A program made the position numbers and the translations under genes. 55,118 nt of DNA from an uncultured Bacteroides sp. (lineage in GTDB: Bacteria > Bacteroidota > Bacteroidia > Bacteroidales > Bacteroidaceae), in assembly GCA_900546645.1 (NCBI GenBank), contig URDR01000006.1, positions 1-55,118 of the forward strand, read 5' to 3'. The notes below the pieces were generated by a model. It was not told where the DNA came from, made no database searches, and worked only from the letters and a program-made list of their open reading frames with translations. This document shows positions 25,503 to 33,917 of this stretch, piece by piece; the first letter of the stretch is position 1; each line of letters begins with the position of its first letter.

Positions 25503-27641
25503 ATGGCAACTTTACAAACTATCAGAAGCAAAGGACCATTATTGGTCGTTGTTATCGGTCTTGCCCTTTTTGCATTTATCGCAGGTGACGCATGGAAAAT
25601 CCTCCAGCCGCATCAGGGAAAACAAGACGTAGGAGAGGTGAATGGAGAAACACTTTCCGTACAGGATTATCAGAAAATGGTGGATGAACTCAGCGAAGTA
25701 GTCAAATTGACAAACGGCTTGAATTCACTGACTGATGACCAATTGACAAACGTAAAAGATCAGGTATGGCAGTCATACGTAAACAATCAGCTCATTGCTG
25801 CTGAAGCAAAAAAATTAGGTCTGACTGTGACTGACGCTGAAATACAGGCTATCATTGAAGCCGGAACTCATCCTCTGTTGGCACAGACTCCGTTCCGTAA
25901 CCCCCAGACTGGCATGTTCGATAAAGATATGCTGAAAAAATTCTTGGTTGATTATGCCAACCTTGGCAAAAGCCAAATGCCGGCACAGTATATTGAATAC
26001 TACCAGAAGATGGGAGCTTTCTGGCAGTTTATTGAAAAGACACTGAAACAGTCTACTTTAACTGAAAAATATCAGAACCTGATTGCTAAGTCTTTGATTT
26101 CAAACCCTGTATCAGCTGAAGACGCTTTCAAGGCACGTACTCAGCAAAGCGATATGTTGCTTGCAGCTGTTCCTTACACTTCTATCAGCGACTCAACAGT
26201 CCAAGTAAGCGACAGCGAAATCAAAGCATTATATAACGAAAAGAAAGAGCAGTTCAAACAGCTGATTGAAACACGTGACATCCGCTACATTGATGTACAC
26301 GTCGTTCCTTCAGACGCTGACCGTCAGGCTGTACTGAAAGAAGTGACAGACTACACTAACCAGTTGGCATCTACTTCTTCTGATTATGCAGCATTCGTAC
26401 GTTCAAGCGGCTCGGCAGTGAACTTCTCTGACGTTCCTGTAAGCAAAAACGTATTGCCGGCAGATGTTGCAGCTCGCTTAGACTCTGCTTCGGTAAACGA
26501 TGCATACGGACCATATTACAGCCAGAACGACGACTCATATAATGCGTTTAAGATTATTGCAAAAGTAAATGCTCCCGACTCTATCGAGTTCCGCCAAATT
26601 CAGGTATATGCTGAAACTGAAGAAAAATCAGCTACACTGGCAGACAGTATCTATAATGCGCTGAAAGGTGGAGCTAAATTTGAAGAAGTAGCAAAAATCT
26701 ACGGACAAACCGGTGAAGCAAACTGGATTAGCTCACGCAGTTGGGAAGGTGCAGAGTTGGATGCTGAAAACAGCAAATACATCAATACCTTAATCAGCCA
26801 GCCGGTAAATGAATTAGCTAACCTCCACATCGGTCAGGCTCACTTGATTTTGCAGGTTACTGCCAAGAAGAGCATGCAGCCCAAGTATAAGGTAGCAATC
26901 GTAAAACGCCCGGTAGAATTCAGCAAAGAAACTTATAACAATGCCTACAACAAGTTCAGCCAGTTTGTAGCCCAGAATACTACATTGGAAGACCTTGAAA
27001 AGAATGCAGAAGAAAGCGGATACAGCTTGATTCCCCGTGCAGACCTTTCAAGTGCTGAACATTACGTAGGAGGTGTAAAATCAACCCGTGAAGCTTTGAA
27101 ATGGATTTTCGCAGCAAAACCGGGTGAAGTGTCTCCCCTTTACGAATGTGGCGAAAACGACCATATGATGGTTGTTGCTCTGACAAAGGTAAACGAAGCT
27201 GGCTATCGTAACATCAATTCAGTAGCCGACATGTTAAGAGCTGAAATCCGTCGTGACAAGAAGGCTGAACAGATTATGGCAAACATGAAAGGCATGAACT
27301 CTTTGGCTCAGGTTAAAGAAATGAAAGATGCTGTGAGCGATACAGTGAAACACGTAACTTTTGCTGCACCTGCTTACATTTCTGTAACTCGTCAGAGCGA
27401 ACAGGCTATCAGCGCAGCTTCTGAAAAAACAGATGTAAAACAAACTAGTGCTCCTATCAAGGGCAATGCCGGAGTTTACATGATTCAGGTTTACAACAAA
27501 GAAAACGGCAGCGAGAAGTTTGATGCAAAGAAAGAAGAGAATACTCTTTCAAATATGGCTGTACGCATTGTTTCAAACCAGTTCATCAGCGACTTATATC
27601 AACGTGCAAACGTAGTTGACCAGCGCTATCTGTTCTTCTAA
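25503..27641 (+). CDS. PpiD/SurA-type peptidyl-prolyl isomerase chaperone
   Basis: This 712-residue protein has an N-terminal membrane anchor (about 13 to 33, LLVVVIGLALFAFIAGDAW), then a SurA_N-like chaperone region and parvulin-type PpiC regions (about 345 to 450, EFRQIQVYAETEEKSATLAD; and about 540 to 580). This is the Bacteroidota PpiD type, which helps folding of newly secreted and outer-membrane proteins at the Sec exit. A TATCTTCG box at 25442-25449 is a possible -7 element. It closes the run that includes lptC and the barrel gene. Confidence 0.9.
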   Translation: MATLQTIRSKGPLLVVVIGLALFAFIAGDAWKILQPHQGKQDVGEVNGETLSVQDYQKMVDELSEVVKLTNGLNSLTDDQLTNVKDQVWQSYVNNQLIAAEAKKLGLTVTDAEIQAIIEAGTHPLLAQTPFRNPQTGMFDKDMLKKFLVDYANLGKSQMPAQYIEYYQKMGAFWQFIEKTLKQSTLTEKYQNLIAKSLISNPVSAEDAFKARTQQSDMLLAAVPYTSISDSTVQVSDSEIKALYNEKKEQFKQLIETRDIRYIDVHVVPSDADRQAVLKEVTDYTNQLASTSSDYAAFVRSSGSAVNFSDVPVSKNVLPADVAARLDSASVNDAYGPYYSQNDDSYNAFKIIAKVNAPDSIEFRQIQVYAETEEKSATLADSIYNALKGGAKFEEVAKIYGQTGEANWISSRSWEGAELDAENSKYINTLISQPVNELANLHIGQAHLILQVTAKKSMQPKYKVAIVKRPVEFSKETYNNAYNKFSQFVAQNTTLEDLEKNAEESGYSLIPRADLSSAEHYVGGVKSTREALKWIFAAKPGEVSPLYECGENDHMMVVALTKVNEAGYRNINSVADMLRAEIRRDKKAEQIMANMKGMNSLAQVKEMKDAVSDTVKHVTFAAPAYISVTRQSEQAISAASEKTDVKQTSAPIKGNAGVYMIQVYNKENGSEKFDAKKEENTLSNMAVRIVSNQFISDLYQRANVVDQRYLFF

Positions 27642-27665
27642 AAAAACGAATAGACAATTCATATA

Positions 27666-27703
27666 AAAAGCCTTGGCATTTCAAATGATTTGCCAAGGCT
27701 TTT
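27666..27703. terminator. Bidirectional terminator after the ppiD-like gene
   Basis: AAAAGCCTTGGCA (27666-27678) is perfectly complementary to TGCCAAGGCTTTT (27691-27703), with a 12-nt loop. It separates the ppiD-like gene from the convergent hydrolase gene. Confidence 0.85.
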
Positions 27704-27743
27704 CTTTTATTCCGCTTACGCTTTTATGAGAGAAACAAGCTTT

Positions 27744-28562
27744 TCATCCAATCACTATACTGTCTCCACATGAAAGATAAGCAATCCGCTCGCCCATCAG
27801 CGACTTCAGTTTCTCATACTGCTCTATACCGGTACAGTGCATCGTATAATACATACAGTCATATTCCAATAACCTCTTAGCAAGCTGCCCGATAAACAGG
27901 TCTTCTTCAGCATCCGTTAATCCGCTTTTCACCAAGTGGAATCCCGCCAGCACATGCGTCGGAGCCCTTCCGGTCTTCTCCTCTACAGCAGCCATGATAT
28001 TGAGAATTCCCCGATGCGCACATCCGGCAAACAACACTGCCTTATCACCTTCTTCTATCAACAAGCTCTGCTCATGACAAAATGAATCATGCACTTGTTC
28101 TGAAGGTCCGAACAGCAAACGGTTTCCTGCCGGTAAAAGGGTATTACCCGATATATTGCCTACGAGCGTGATATGAGGGGAAATACTCGTTTTCCCACTG
28201 CACAAAACAATCCGTTTGTCCTCCTCCACCTTCCAGTCAAGACCAATATAACGAAGCCCGGTTTCTCTCAGTGAATAATGGGGCTGGAAAGCTTCTCGAT
28301 GAACATAAACCTTTGCCTTGTTGTTTTCTTCCAGAAAAGCAGACAATCCACCCCCATGGTCGTAATGACCATGCGATATGACTGCCATATCAACCCTGCT
28401 TACTTTCAGTCCTAAAGCTCTTGCATTCCGAGAAAAAAGCGCCCCTTGCCCCATGTCGAACAACACATGGATACCATCCGACAGCTTGACATACAAACTC
28501 AAGCCGTGCTCTACGACCAAACCTTGCCTACTCGTATTTTCTACGATTGAAAAAATCTGCAT
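27744..28562 (-). CDS. MBL-fold metallo-hydrolase, DHPPP-synthase-like
   Basis: This 272-residue metallo-beta-lactamase-fold enzyme has the metal motif SHGHYDHGGG at about residues 60 to 69, a GCAHRGILN motif (about 183 to 191) and a late AGFHLV (about 210). This layout matches the archaeal/bacterial group related to 7,8-dihydropterin-6-methyl-aminobenzene-phosphate synthase and other cytoplasmic MBL hydrolases. The substrate is unknown. It is not an antibiotic-resistance enzyme by context. It is convergent with the ppiD-like gene. Confidence 0.85.
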   Translation of the reverse strand: MQIFSIVENTSRQGLVVEHGLSLYVKLSDGIHVLFDMGQGALFSRNARALGLKVSRVDMAVISHGHYDHGGGLSAFLEENNKAKVYVHREAFQPHYSLRETGLRYIGLDWKVEEDKRIVLCSGKTSISPHITLVGNISGNTLLPAGNRLLFGPSEQVHDSFCHEQSLLIEEGDKAVLFAGCAHRGILNIMAAVEEKTGRAPTHVLAGFHLVKSGLTDAEEDLFIGQLAKRLLEYDCMYYTMHCTGIEQYEKLKSLMGERIAYLSCGDSIVIG

Positions 28563-28648
28563 TACCTTTCATTTTTGGAGAAGCCATTTTTATCTTTTCG
28601 GCTCTCCTACCGATGTAATTTCATTGATAAAAATTCAAATGTCAGCCA

Positions 28649-29026
28649 TTACAAAACATACTTAGCCAATACCTTCTGTACTTCTATAATAATATTTGAT
28701 TGCTTTCCGAAATTTTGCTCCAAAGGTTCACTACAGCCTCTTATCCATATTTTCATTTCGGCATCAAGATCGAACGTACCAGCAGTTTCTACAGAAAAGC
28801 GTTCCACCGAACGATAAGGAATGGAATGATACTCGCGCTTTTTCCCTGTCAGTCCTTGGGTATCTTGAATAATAAGGCGCTTGTTTGTAAACACCCATTT
28901 ATCCCGGATAAGCTTATAAACTTTTTCTATACATTCACCTTCACACAGCAATACACCGTATTCTTTTTGTAATGCCTCAGGATTCATTTCAGAAGCATTT
29001 CCCAAGATTGCATCCATTAGTCCCAT
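28649..29026 (-). CDS. Bacterial PH-domain protein
   Basis: This is a 125-residue soluble protein. VYKLIRDKWVFTNKRLIIQDTQ and the following beta-strands (YHSIPYRSVERFSVE) are typical of bacterial PH domains (bPH_1), whose ligands are mostly unknown. The frame extends to 29068, but the ATG at 29026 (MGLMDAILGN) matches family starts, and a promoter lies at 29095-29126. Confidence 0.8.
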   Translation of the reverse strand: MGLMDAILGNASEMNPEALQKEYGVLLCEGECIEKVYKLIRDKWVFTNKRLIIQDTQGLTGKKREYHSIPYRSVERFSVETAGTFDLDAEMKIWIRGCSEPLEQNFGKQSNIIIEVQKVLAKYVL

Positions 29027-29094
29027 TTTCTTTCTTTTTAGTGATACATTATATTTTCCCCCCTTCAAAAACTGCTGCTCTGAAGACCGGAATA

Positions 29095-29126
29095 CAAATA
29101 TAAAAAATCATAAATGAAATAACAAG
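29095..29126 (-). promoter_or_regulatory. Promoter for the PH-domain gene
   Basis: On the minus strand, CTTG (29123-29126), 20 bp, TATATTTG (29095-29102). Confidence 0.7.
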
Positions 29127-29392
29127 TCTGACGGATTACTTCCTTCCAGCGGCTTTATGCTTTCACAAAGCTTAGATACTTTTCCATAGACGGTCAAGTA
29201 TATATCACCTGAAAATCCCGATTATATCAGCAAAAAATTAAAAGATGAATTGAGAGAAAGGATGCTTTTACCACCATAGTCGGCATTATCTGTATAATAA
29301 CAGCTTTCCTCATCATAAGGAGGGTTTCCATGGAAATAATCATCCTATTCTTTTAAAACGACTATGGATATTTTTAAACAAGGTATAAAAAA

Positions 29393-29410
29393 AGCCGTAT
29401 CGCTACGGCT
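29393..29410 (-). terminator. Terminator of tRNA-Thr
   Basis: On the minus strand, AGCCGTA-gcga-TACGGCT is followed by a run of seven T, six bases past the tRNA 3' end. Confidence 0.85.
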
Positions 29411-29415
29411 TCTTG

Positions 29416-29488
29416 AGCCGAAAGCGGGACTCGAACCCGCGACTTACTCATTACGAATGAGTTACTCTACCAACTGAGTTATTTCGGC
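29416..29488 (-). tRNA. tRNA-Thr (anticodon CGT)
   Basis: A complete 73-nt cloverleaf on the minus strand. Acceptor arms GCCGAAA/TTTCGGC, D-arm ACTC/GAGT, anticodon stem ACTCA/TGAGT around TTCGTAA with anticodon CGT, T-arm GCGGG-TTCGAGT-CCCGC. The mobile element lies on its 5' side, so it was not inserted into the tRNA 3' end. Confidence 0.96.
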
Positions 29489-29752
29489 AGTTTGCTTTTG
29501 AAAAGCGATGCAAATTTACGGTTAATTTTGAATTTACAAAAAGAAATATAGACTTTTTTCTGCTATACGAAGTTATTTCTTTTTATTATACTGAAATATC
29601 TCCTTATTCACTTCATTATGCCTCGTTTTTTATTATATGCAAGAAGGTATAAAATGTCTGTGACATTATTTTAAACATGCATCACCTGCAAAGAACACTT
29701 CTGTAAGTACCTTTAAATGCAGTTTAAATTGTATTTAACACCATCTAAAAAA

Positions 29753-30150
29753 CACATTTCATTTTGCGTTAACAAGCGTAAAATCACACAAATCGTTTTA
29801 GAGAAGCATCACATTTCATTTTGGCGATTGTAATTTTGGCGATTGTAAATGAGCGACAAGTCAAGGACTTACATCGAAAATCGTTACTATTTTTATAGGC
29901 TATTTTTTAGTAACGATTTAGTAACGGAACTTTGTCTGAAGTGGGCATTTGAATGTCTTTCAGTTGTCCGCCGGATAAATAGAAAAAGCCCCGTAAAACG
30001 TTGATTTTACGGGACTTGTCTTTAATTTACTACCTAATACCTTAGGTTTCAGCGGAGAGACAGGTTTCTGAACTTGTCAGCCTATTCTCTCTGTATATCA
30101 GCGTTATAACATCAAGGTAAAGAACAAATGTAGCAAAATTGTAGCACATT
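29753..30150. repeat. Repeat-dense region, probable left border of the mobile element
   Basis: Within 400 bp there are: a 14-bp direct repeat CACATTTCATTTTG (29753-29766, 29810-29823); a 15-bp perfect tandem TTTTGGCGATTGTAA (29819-29833, 29834-29848); an inverted pair ATCGTTACTA/TAGTAACGAT (29880-29889, 29908-29917) followed by a third AGTAACG half-site (29920-29926); and an 11-bp tandem TGTAGCAAAAT/TGTAGCACATT (30129-30150). Such clusters are typical of recombinase core and arm sites, and the region separates chromosome from element genes. The exact junction is not determined. Confidence 0.55.
29986..30017. terminator. Hairpin, possible terminator
   Basis: CCCGTAAAA (29990-29998) pairs with TTTTACGGG (30005-30013) around a 6-nt loop, with flanking AAG/CTT pairing. 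No gene abuts it, so it may end a transcript entering from a truncated or lost neighbour. Confidence 0.6.
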
Positions 30151-30282
30151 TCTGAAGGCTTTTTGAAACCCTTTTGAATGCCTATGCCATCATTTTATCA
30201 CGGTTCAAAGATACTAAAAAACGAACACATTGCCAAATGCTTTATAATAAATATTTTCAGCCACTCCACTGCTACACTTTTT

Positions 30283-30332
30283 AGTGCAAGGTGCGAGCCT
30301 ATTTATATATATATAGGCTTGCACCTTGCACT
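30283..30332. repeat. 20-bp hairpin-forming inverted repeat
   Basis: The arm at 30283-30302 (AGTGCAAGGTGC then GAGCCTAT) is complementary along its full 20 bp to 30313-30332, with a single G-T pair. The 10-nt loop is pure A/T. There is no T-run and no adjacent gene, so its purpose is unclear. The interval 29489-30796 otherwise has no supportable gene. Confidence 0.75.
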
Positions 30333-30595
30333 AACGGAGACTGTGTGTGGCATTGCACCAATGACTACATTCACAAACAACATCTTACTACCAAAAACTT
30401 ATATCAGTCATTTCCCGGTTATGGCGAATCATTTGGAACCATACAATACCTGTATTATTCGGAAGGCTTTGCCAAAGAAATCATGTAGATGTTTGTGAAA
30501 AGGCTTTCTTGAGACATTTATGCTTTTCAAAATATAGTTTATACAGGCCTTACCTATTGACTATCTCCTATTCGGAAATAGTTGAAGGTAAATTA

Positions 30596-30635
30596 GTGCC
30601 ATTAGCTCCTATAGTGATGCTAATGGCACTTTTTG
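30596..30635 (+). terminator. Intrinsic terminator upstream of the XRE gene
   Basis: AGTGCCATTAGC (30596-30607) pairs perfectly with GCTAATGGCACT (30620-30631) and is followed by TTTT. It lies about 160 bp before the regulator start, so a short transcript from the left border may end here, or it may attenuate the regulator operon. Confidence 0.75.
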
Positions 30636-30796
30636 ACGCCAATTCACTACTGTTCCTGTTGATTTTATGTCTCTTATATTATTTCCCTGAATTTTTTGTT
30701 GAACTTGCTTCTACGGAAATATTTTGTGCCCAAGAGACAAGAATTTGCTTGTTTGGGAAAGATAATTGCCGCTTAGAAGCTACTAACTTTATTTTT

Positions 30797-31123
30797 ATGG
30801 AAAATATAGGAACAATGCTAAGAAAGCAACGTGAATTGAAAGGTTTTTCACAAGAGTATGTAGCTGGTTTAGTGGGCGTTAGTACCTCTGTAATTTCAAA
30901 GATTGAGACCAGTAAAACCAAGGCAAGATTTGATGTAATCAGCAACATTTGCAAGGCTTTGGATATGAATTGGTACGATTTACTTTCCCCAGAGGAAAGA
31001 CGCAGTAAAGAAGACTGCCGGATCAACCTCAATATCAACGTTTCCAGCCCGCAACAACTGAAAGAATACCTTGACATATTGGGAAAAGACAACCTGCAAA
31101 TCAAGAATCTAAAGAACAAATAG
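30797..31123 (+). CDS. XRE-family helix-turn-helix regulator
   Basis: This 108-residue protein has an N-terminal Cro/C1-type HTH (IGTMLRKQRELKGFSQEYVA, then LVGVSTSVISKIETSKTK, about 4 to 60) and a short C-terminal tail. The frame is open to 30509, but it runs through a terminator hairpin; the ATG at 30797 gives a standard XRE start. It begins a tightly packed operon with the next HTH gene (1-bp gap) and the primase-like gene. It probably represses element functions (inference). Confidence 0.82.
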   Translation: MENIGTMLRKQRELKGFSQEYVAGLVGVSTSVISKIETSKTKARFDVISNICKALDMNWYDLLSPEERRSKEDCRINLNINVSSPQQLKEYLDILGKDNLQIKNLKNK

Positions 31124-31124
31124 T

Positions 31125-31496
31125 ATGGAAGTGATAACGATAGACAGCATTGCTTTTCAGAAACTGGTTGAACAGCTCAACCGGATTGAAAGCTACGTGG
31201 AGCGCACAACAGAGTTGTATCGTGATATAGACGATGCCTTGGAAATAAGCACCAAAGACCTGATGACCATCTTCTGTATCTCAGAATCTACGCTGTACAG
31301 ATGGCGGAAAGGAGGTTCCATCAGTTTCAGATATACCGAAACCGGTGGCGTACGTTTTTCATACAGTTCCCTGTTCATGGCAATAAAGTGTTTCCGCATA
31401 AAGATTCCGGGTATGGCGAAGGAGGAAGCACTCAAACGACTGTCTGATTATAAAGACGGGATTCTTCTGAACAAATGCACAACTGAAACCAAATGA
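31125..31496 (+). CDS. HTH (MerR/excisionase-like) protein
   Basis: This 123-residue protein has an N-terminal helix (QLNRIESYVERTTELYRDID) and a winged HTH of excisionase type (STKDLMTIFCISESTLYRWRKGG, about 42 to 65, then GGVRFSYSSLFMAIKCF). Proteins of this kind are common in Bacteroidales mobile elements as accessory DNA-binding factors. It overlaps the primase gene by four bases (ATGA), indicating translational coupling. Confidence 0.75.
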   Translation: MEVITIDSIAFQKLVEQLNRIESYVERTTELYRDIDDALEISTKDLMTIFCISESTLYRWRKGGSISFRYTETGGVRFSYSSLFMAIKCFRIKIPGMAKEEALKRLSDYKDGILLNKCTTETK

Positions 31497-33520
31497 TAGA
31501 CAAGGAAGATATACTGGAACGCACAGGCCGCGGGCTTGCCGTGTTCAAACATTACATCAACTTTCCGGTGCGACCCGGAAAAAATTTCAGGAATCCGCTC
31601 TACGAAGACCGGATTGCTTCATGCAATATCTATTATGACCGGCATGCCCAAGTGTTCAAGATGAAGGATTTCGGAAATAACGAATATTCGGGCGACTGCT
31701 TCTGGTTCGTCGGCATGCTTTACGGATTGGACGTGAAAAGAGACTTTGTCGCTATCATCAACCGTATTGTATCGGACCTGAACATCACCATAGTCCACAC
31801 AGGAAACAACGATATGCCTGCTCGTAAAAAGGCAGTTGAAAAACGTATCATTATGAATGAGAATGACAATCCAATAAGAAAGGACTACCATACAGAGGTT
31901 AAACCCTTTTCAGTTGCTGAACTTGCATACTGGCAGCAATATGGAATCAAGCCGGATACTTTAGAAAGATACAATGTACATTCCTTAAAGTCATTTGAGG
32001 GCTATAACCGTTCCAATAAAATGTATAAAATCAGTTCATCTGCAACAGAACCCATGTTTGCTTACATGGGCATTGGATTTACCAAGGTATACCGGCCTCG
32101 AAATCAGAATATGCGGTTCTTTTATGGAGGAGAGATGCCTGAGGTGTACTGTTTCGGTCTGGAACAGCTACCCAACAAGGGGGACATGGTCTTTATCACC
32201 GGAGGAGAAAAGGATGTAATGTCACTTGCCTCCAAAGGATTCAATGCCGTTTGTTTCAACAGTGAAACGGCCGCCATACCCACTTCACTGATTGAGATGT
32301 TTGACCGTAAGTTCCGTCATATTGTCTTTCTGTACGATATGGACGATACAGGCCGGAACGAATCTGCCAGACGCATGGATGAATTGTCCTCGTTTCATGT
32401 ACTCAGAATGGAACTGCCTATATCCGGAGCAAAGGGAGACAAGGATATTTCCGATTACTTTGCTTCCGGAAAAAGTGCAGCGGACTTTCAGGTACTGATT
32501 ACCTCCATGCTGGAGAAGCTTTACTCACAAACTATGATGCTTTTAAAATCTTGCGAAATGGACTACAACAATCCTCCCGAATCTTCCAAAACAGTGGTTT
32601 CCGTCAACGGAGTACCGCTTGGGACCTACGACAACCTTCTATGTATAACAGGTGGTGAAGGTACCGGAAAAAGCAATTTCGTATCAGCCCTGATTGCAGG
32701 TACACTTGCTGACGACACACAAAACATCGACACGCTTGGCTTTGAAGTTTCACCAAACTACTCTGATAAGGCCGTGTTGCACTATGATACCGAGCAGTCT
32801 GAGTTTCAGTTATTCAAGAATCTGAGCAAGACAATCAAACGTATCGGATTACCTGCACCACCGGATTTTTACCATACGTTCTATCTGGCCCCTATGTCAA
32901 GAAAGGAGCGTATCAGCATGATCCGTGACAGCATGGATTTGTATTACCACCGGCACGGAGGAATCCACCTCGTTGTACTGGATGGCATTGCAGACCTTAT
33001 CCGTTCGGCCAATGATGAAGCGGAAAGCATTGCCATTGTGGATGAAGTGTACCGCCTGGCCGGAATCTACAAAACCTGCATCATCTGTGTGCTGCATTTT
33101 GTGCCCAACGGAATAAAACTGCGCGGGCACATCGGCTCGGAGCTGCAGAGAAAAGCGGCAGCCATCCTCTCCATTGAGAAGGATGAGAATCCCGCCTATT
33201 CCGTAGTCAAGGCTATCAAAGTCCGTGACGGCAGTCCGTTGGATGTACCCATGCTGCTTTTCACATGGGACAAACAGAAGGATATGCACGTATCTGCCGG
33301 TGAAAAGCCGGCCGAAGACAAGGAGAAACGGAAAAAGGAGGAGTTGCAGGGTATCATAAAAGAAATCTTCCGAAGCCGGAAGAAAATCACGTACACTGAA
33401 CTCGTAACCGAACTGATGCAGGCGATGGACATCAAGGAAAGGACAGCCAAAAGCTATATCAGCTACATGAAAACGAACGGTATGCTGAATCAGGACAGTT
33501 CGAACAACTACCAGCCTTGA
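31493..33520 (+). CDS. TOPRIM primase / RecA-like ATPase replication protein
   Basis: This 675-residue protein has an N-terminal DNA-primase-like region (about 20 to 90), a TOPRIM domain (VFITGGEKDVMSLASKGFNA with the catalytic Glu, then HIVFLYDMDDTG as the DxD motif, about 225 to 300), and a RecA/DnaB-like ATPase (GGEGTGKS at ~387 to 394; Walker B LVVLDGIADL near 490). A helix-rich C-terminal wing ends it. The architecture suggests a self-contained priming and helicase or loader protein for replication of the excised element. Confidence 0.82.
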   Translation: MIDKEDILERTGRGLAVFKHYINFPVRPGKNFRNPLYEDRIASCNIYYDRHAQVFKMKDFGNNEYSGDCFWFVGMLYGLDVKRDFVAIINRIVSDLNITIVHTGNNDMPARKKAVEKRIIMNENDNPIRKDYHTEVKPFSVAELAYWQQYGIKPDTLERYNVHSLKSFEGYNRSNKMYKISSSATEPMFAYMGIGFTKVYRPRNQNMRFFYGGEMPEVYCFGLEQLPNKGDMVFITGGEKDVMSLASKGFNAVCFNSETAAIPTSLIEMFDRKFRHIVFLYDMDDTGRNESARRMDELSSFHVLRMELPISGAKGDKDISDYFASGKSAADFQVLITSMLEKLYSQTMMLLKSCEMDYNNPPESSKTVVSVNGVPLGTYDNLLCITGGEGTGKSNFVSALIAGTLADDTQNIDTLGFEVSPNYSDKAVLHYDTEQSEFQLFKNLSKTIKRIGLPAPPDFYHTFYLAPMSRKERISMIRDSMDLYYHRHGGIHLVVLDGIADLIRSANDEAESIAIVDEVYRLAGIYKTCIICVLHFVPNGIKLRGHIGSELQRKAAAILSIEKDENPAYSVVKAIKVRDGSPLDVPMLLFTWDKQKDMHVSAGEKPAEDKEKRKKEELQGIIKEIFRSRKKITYTELVTELMQAMDIKERTAKSYISYMKTNGMLNQDSSNNYQP

Positions 33521-33557
33521 TGCTTCCGCCATTGGGAATAGTCAATCTAACAATTTA

Positions 33558-33767
33558 ATGCTTATGAGAGAAATGAAACCTACATGCGACCCGAACGGGG
33601 TCTATTCCGTCAAACGTGTATGCGCCGAGCTGGGCATAAGCTACAAGACACTCCGGAAATACAGGGAAAGCGGCTATATCAAGCCGTTGAATCCGGGCAA
33701 TGTCTACCGGCCTAAGTATTCCGGACAATCCATCATTGATTGCTGGCATGTCCTATGCACCCTCTGA
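33558..33767 (+). CDS. Small excisionase-like HTH protein
   Basis: This 69-residue protein has one MerR-like HTH (YSVKRVCAELGISYKTLRKY) and a short wing (GNVYRPKYSGQSIIDCW). It follows the primase gene by 37 bp on the same strand and is closed by a strong terminator. The most likely role is an excisionase or directionality factor. An ATG at 33564 is an equally good start. Confidence 0.7.
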   Translation: MLMREMKPTCDPNGVYSVKRVCAELGISYKTLRKYRESGYIKPLNPGNVYRPKYSGQSIIDCWHVLCTL

Positions 33768-33777
33768 AACAACCGGC

Positions 33778-33810
33778 AGACTTGGACTCCCACCACACCA
33801 GTCCAAGTCT
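33778..33810 (+). terminator. Terminator closing the primase operon
   Basis: AGACTTGGACT (33778-33788) is perfectly complementary to AGTCCAAGTCT (33800-33810), followed by GTTTT. Confidence 0.85.
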
Positions 33811-33824
33811 GTTTTCAGAAAAAA

Positions 33825-33878
33825 GACACAAAGCGAAATTCTATCTTTGGTTTTCAGATAAGGATTCCGCTTTGTGTC
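33825..33878. terminator. Second long hairpin between convergent genes
   Basis: GACACAAAGCG (33825-33835) pairs with CGCTTTGTGTC (33868-33878), with further partial pairing inside the arms. It probably terminates the minus-strand ATPase gene and insulates it from the primase operon. Confidence 0.7.
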
Positions 33879-33917
33879 ATCTATAAATAACCTGTGAGCA
33901 GACTCATGGGTCTTCAT

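Larger units (their letters stand above)
29027..29415. other. Intergenic region between PH gene and tRNA-Thr
   Basis: About 390 bp without a gene. It contains the promoter of the PH-domain gene and, at the right end, the tRNA terminator. The middle (about 29150-29390) holds nothing that I recognise. Confidence 0.5.

Noticed and set aside
29416..29488. tRNA-Thr as the attachment site of the element
   Set aside because: The element lies on the 5' side of the tRNA and the tRNA terminator is intact on the 3' side; no repeat of the tRNA end was seen.
30178..30498. Plus-strand frame of 106 codons in the left border region
   Set aside because: It crosses the 20-bp hairpin, has no domain-like composition, and the hairpin DNA dictates its sequence.
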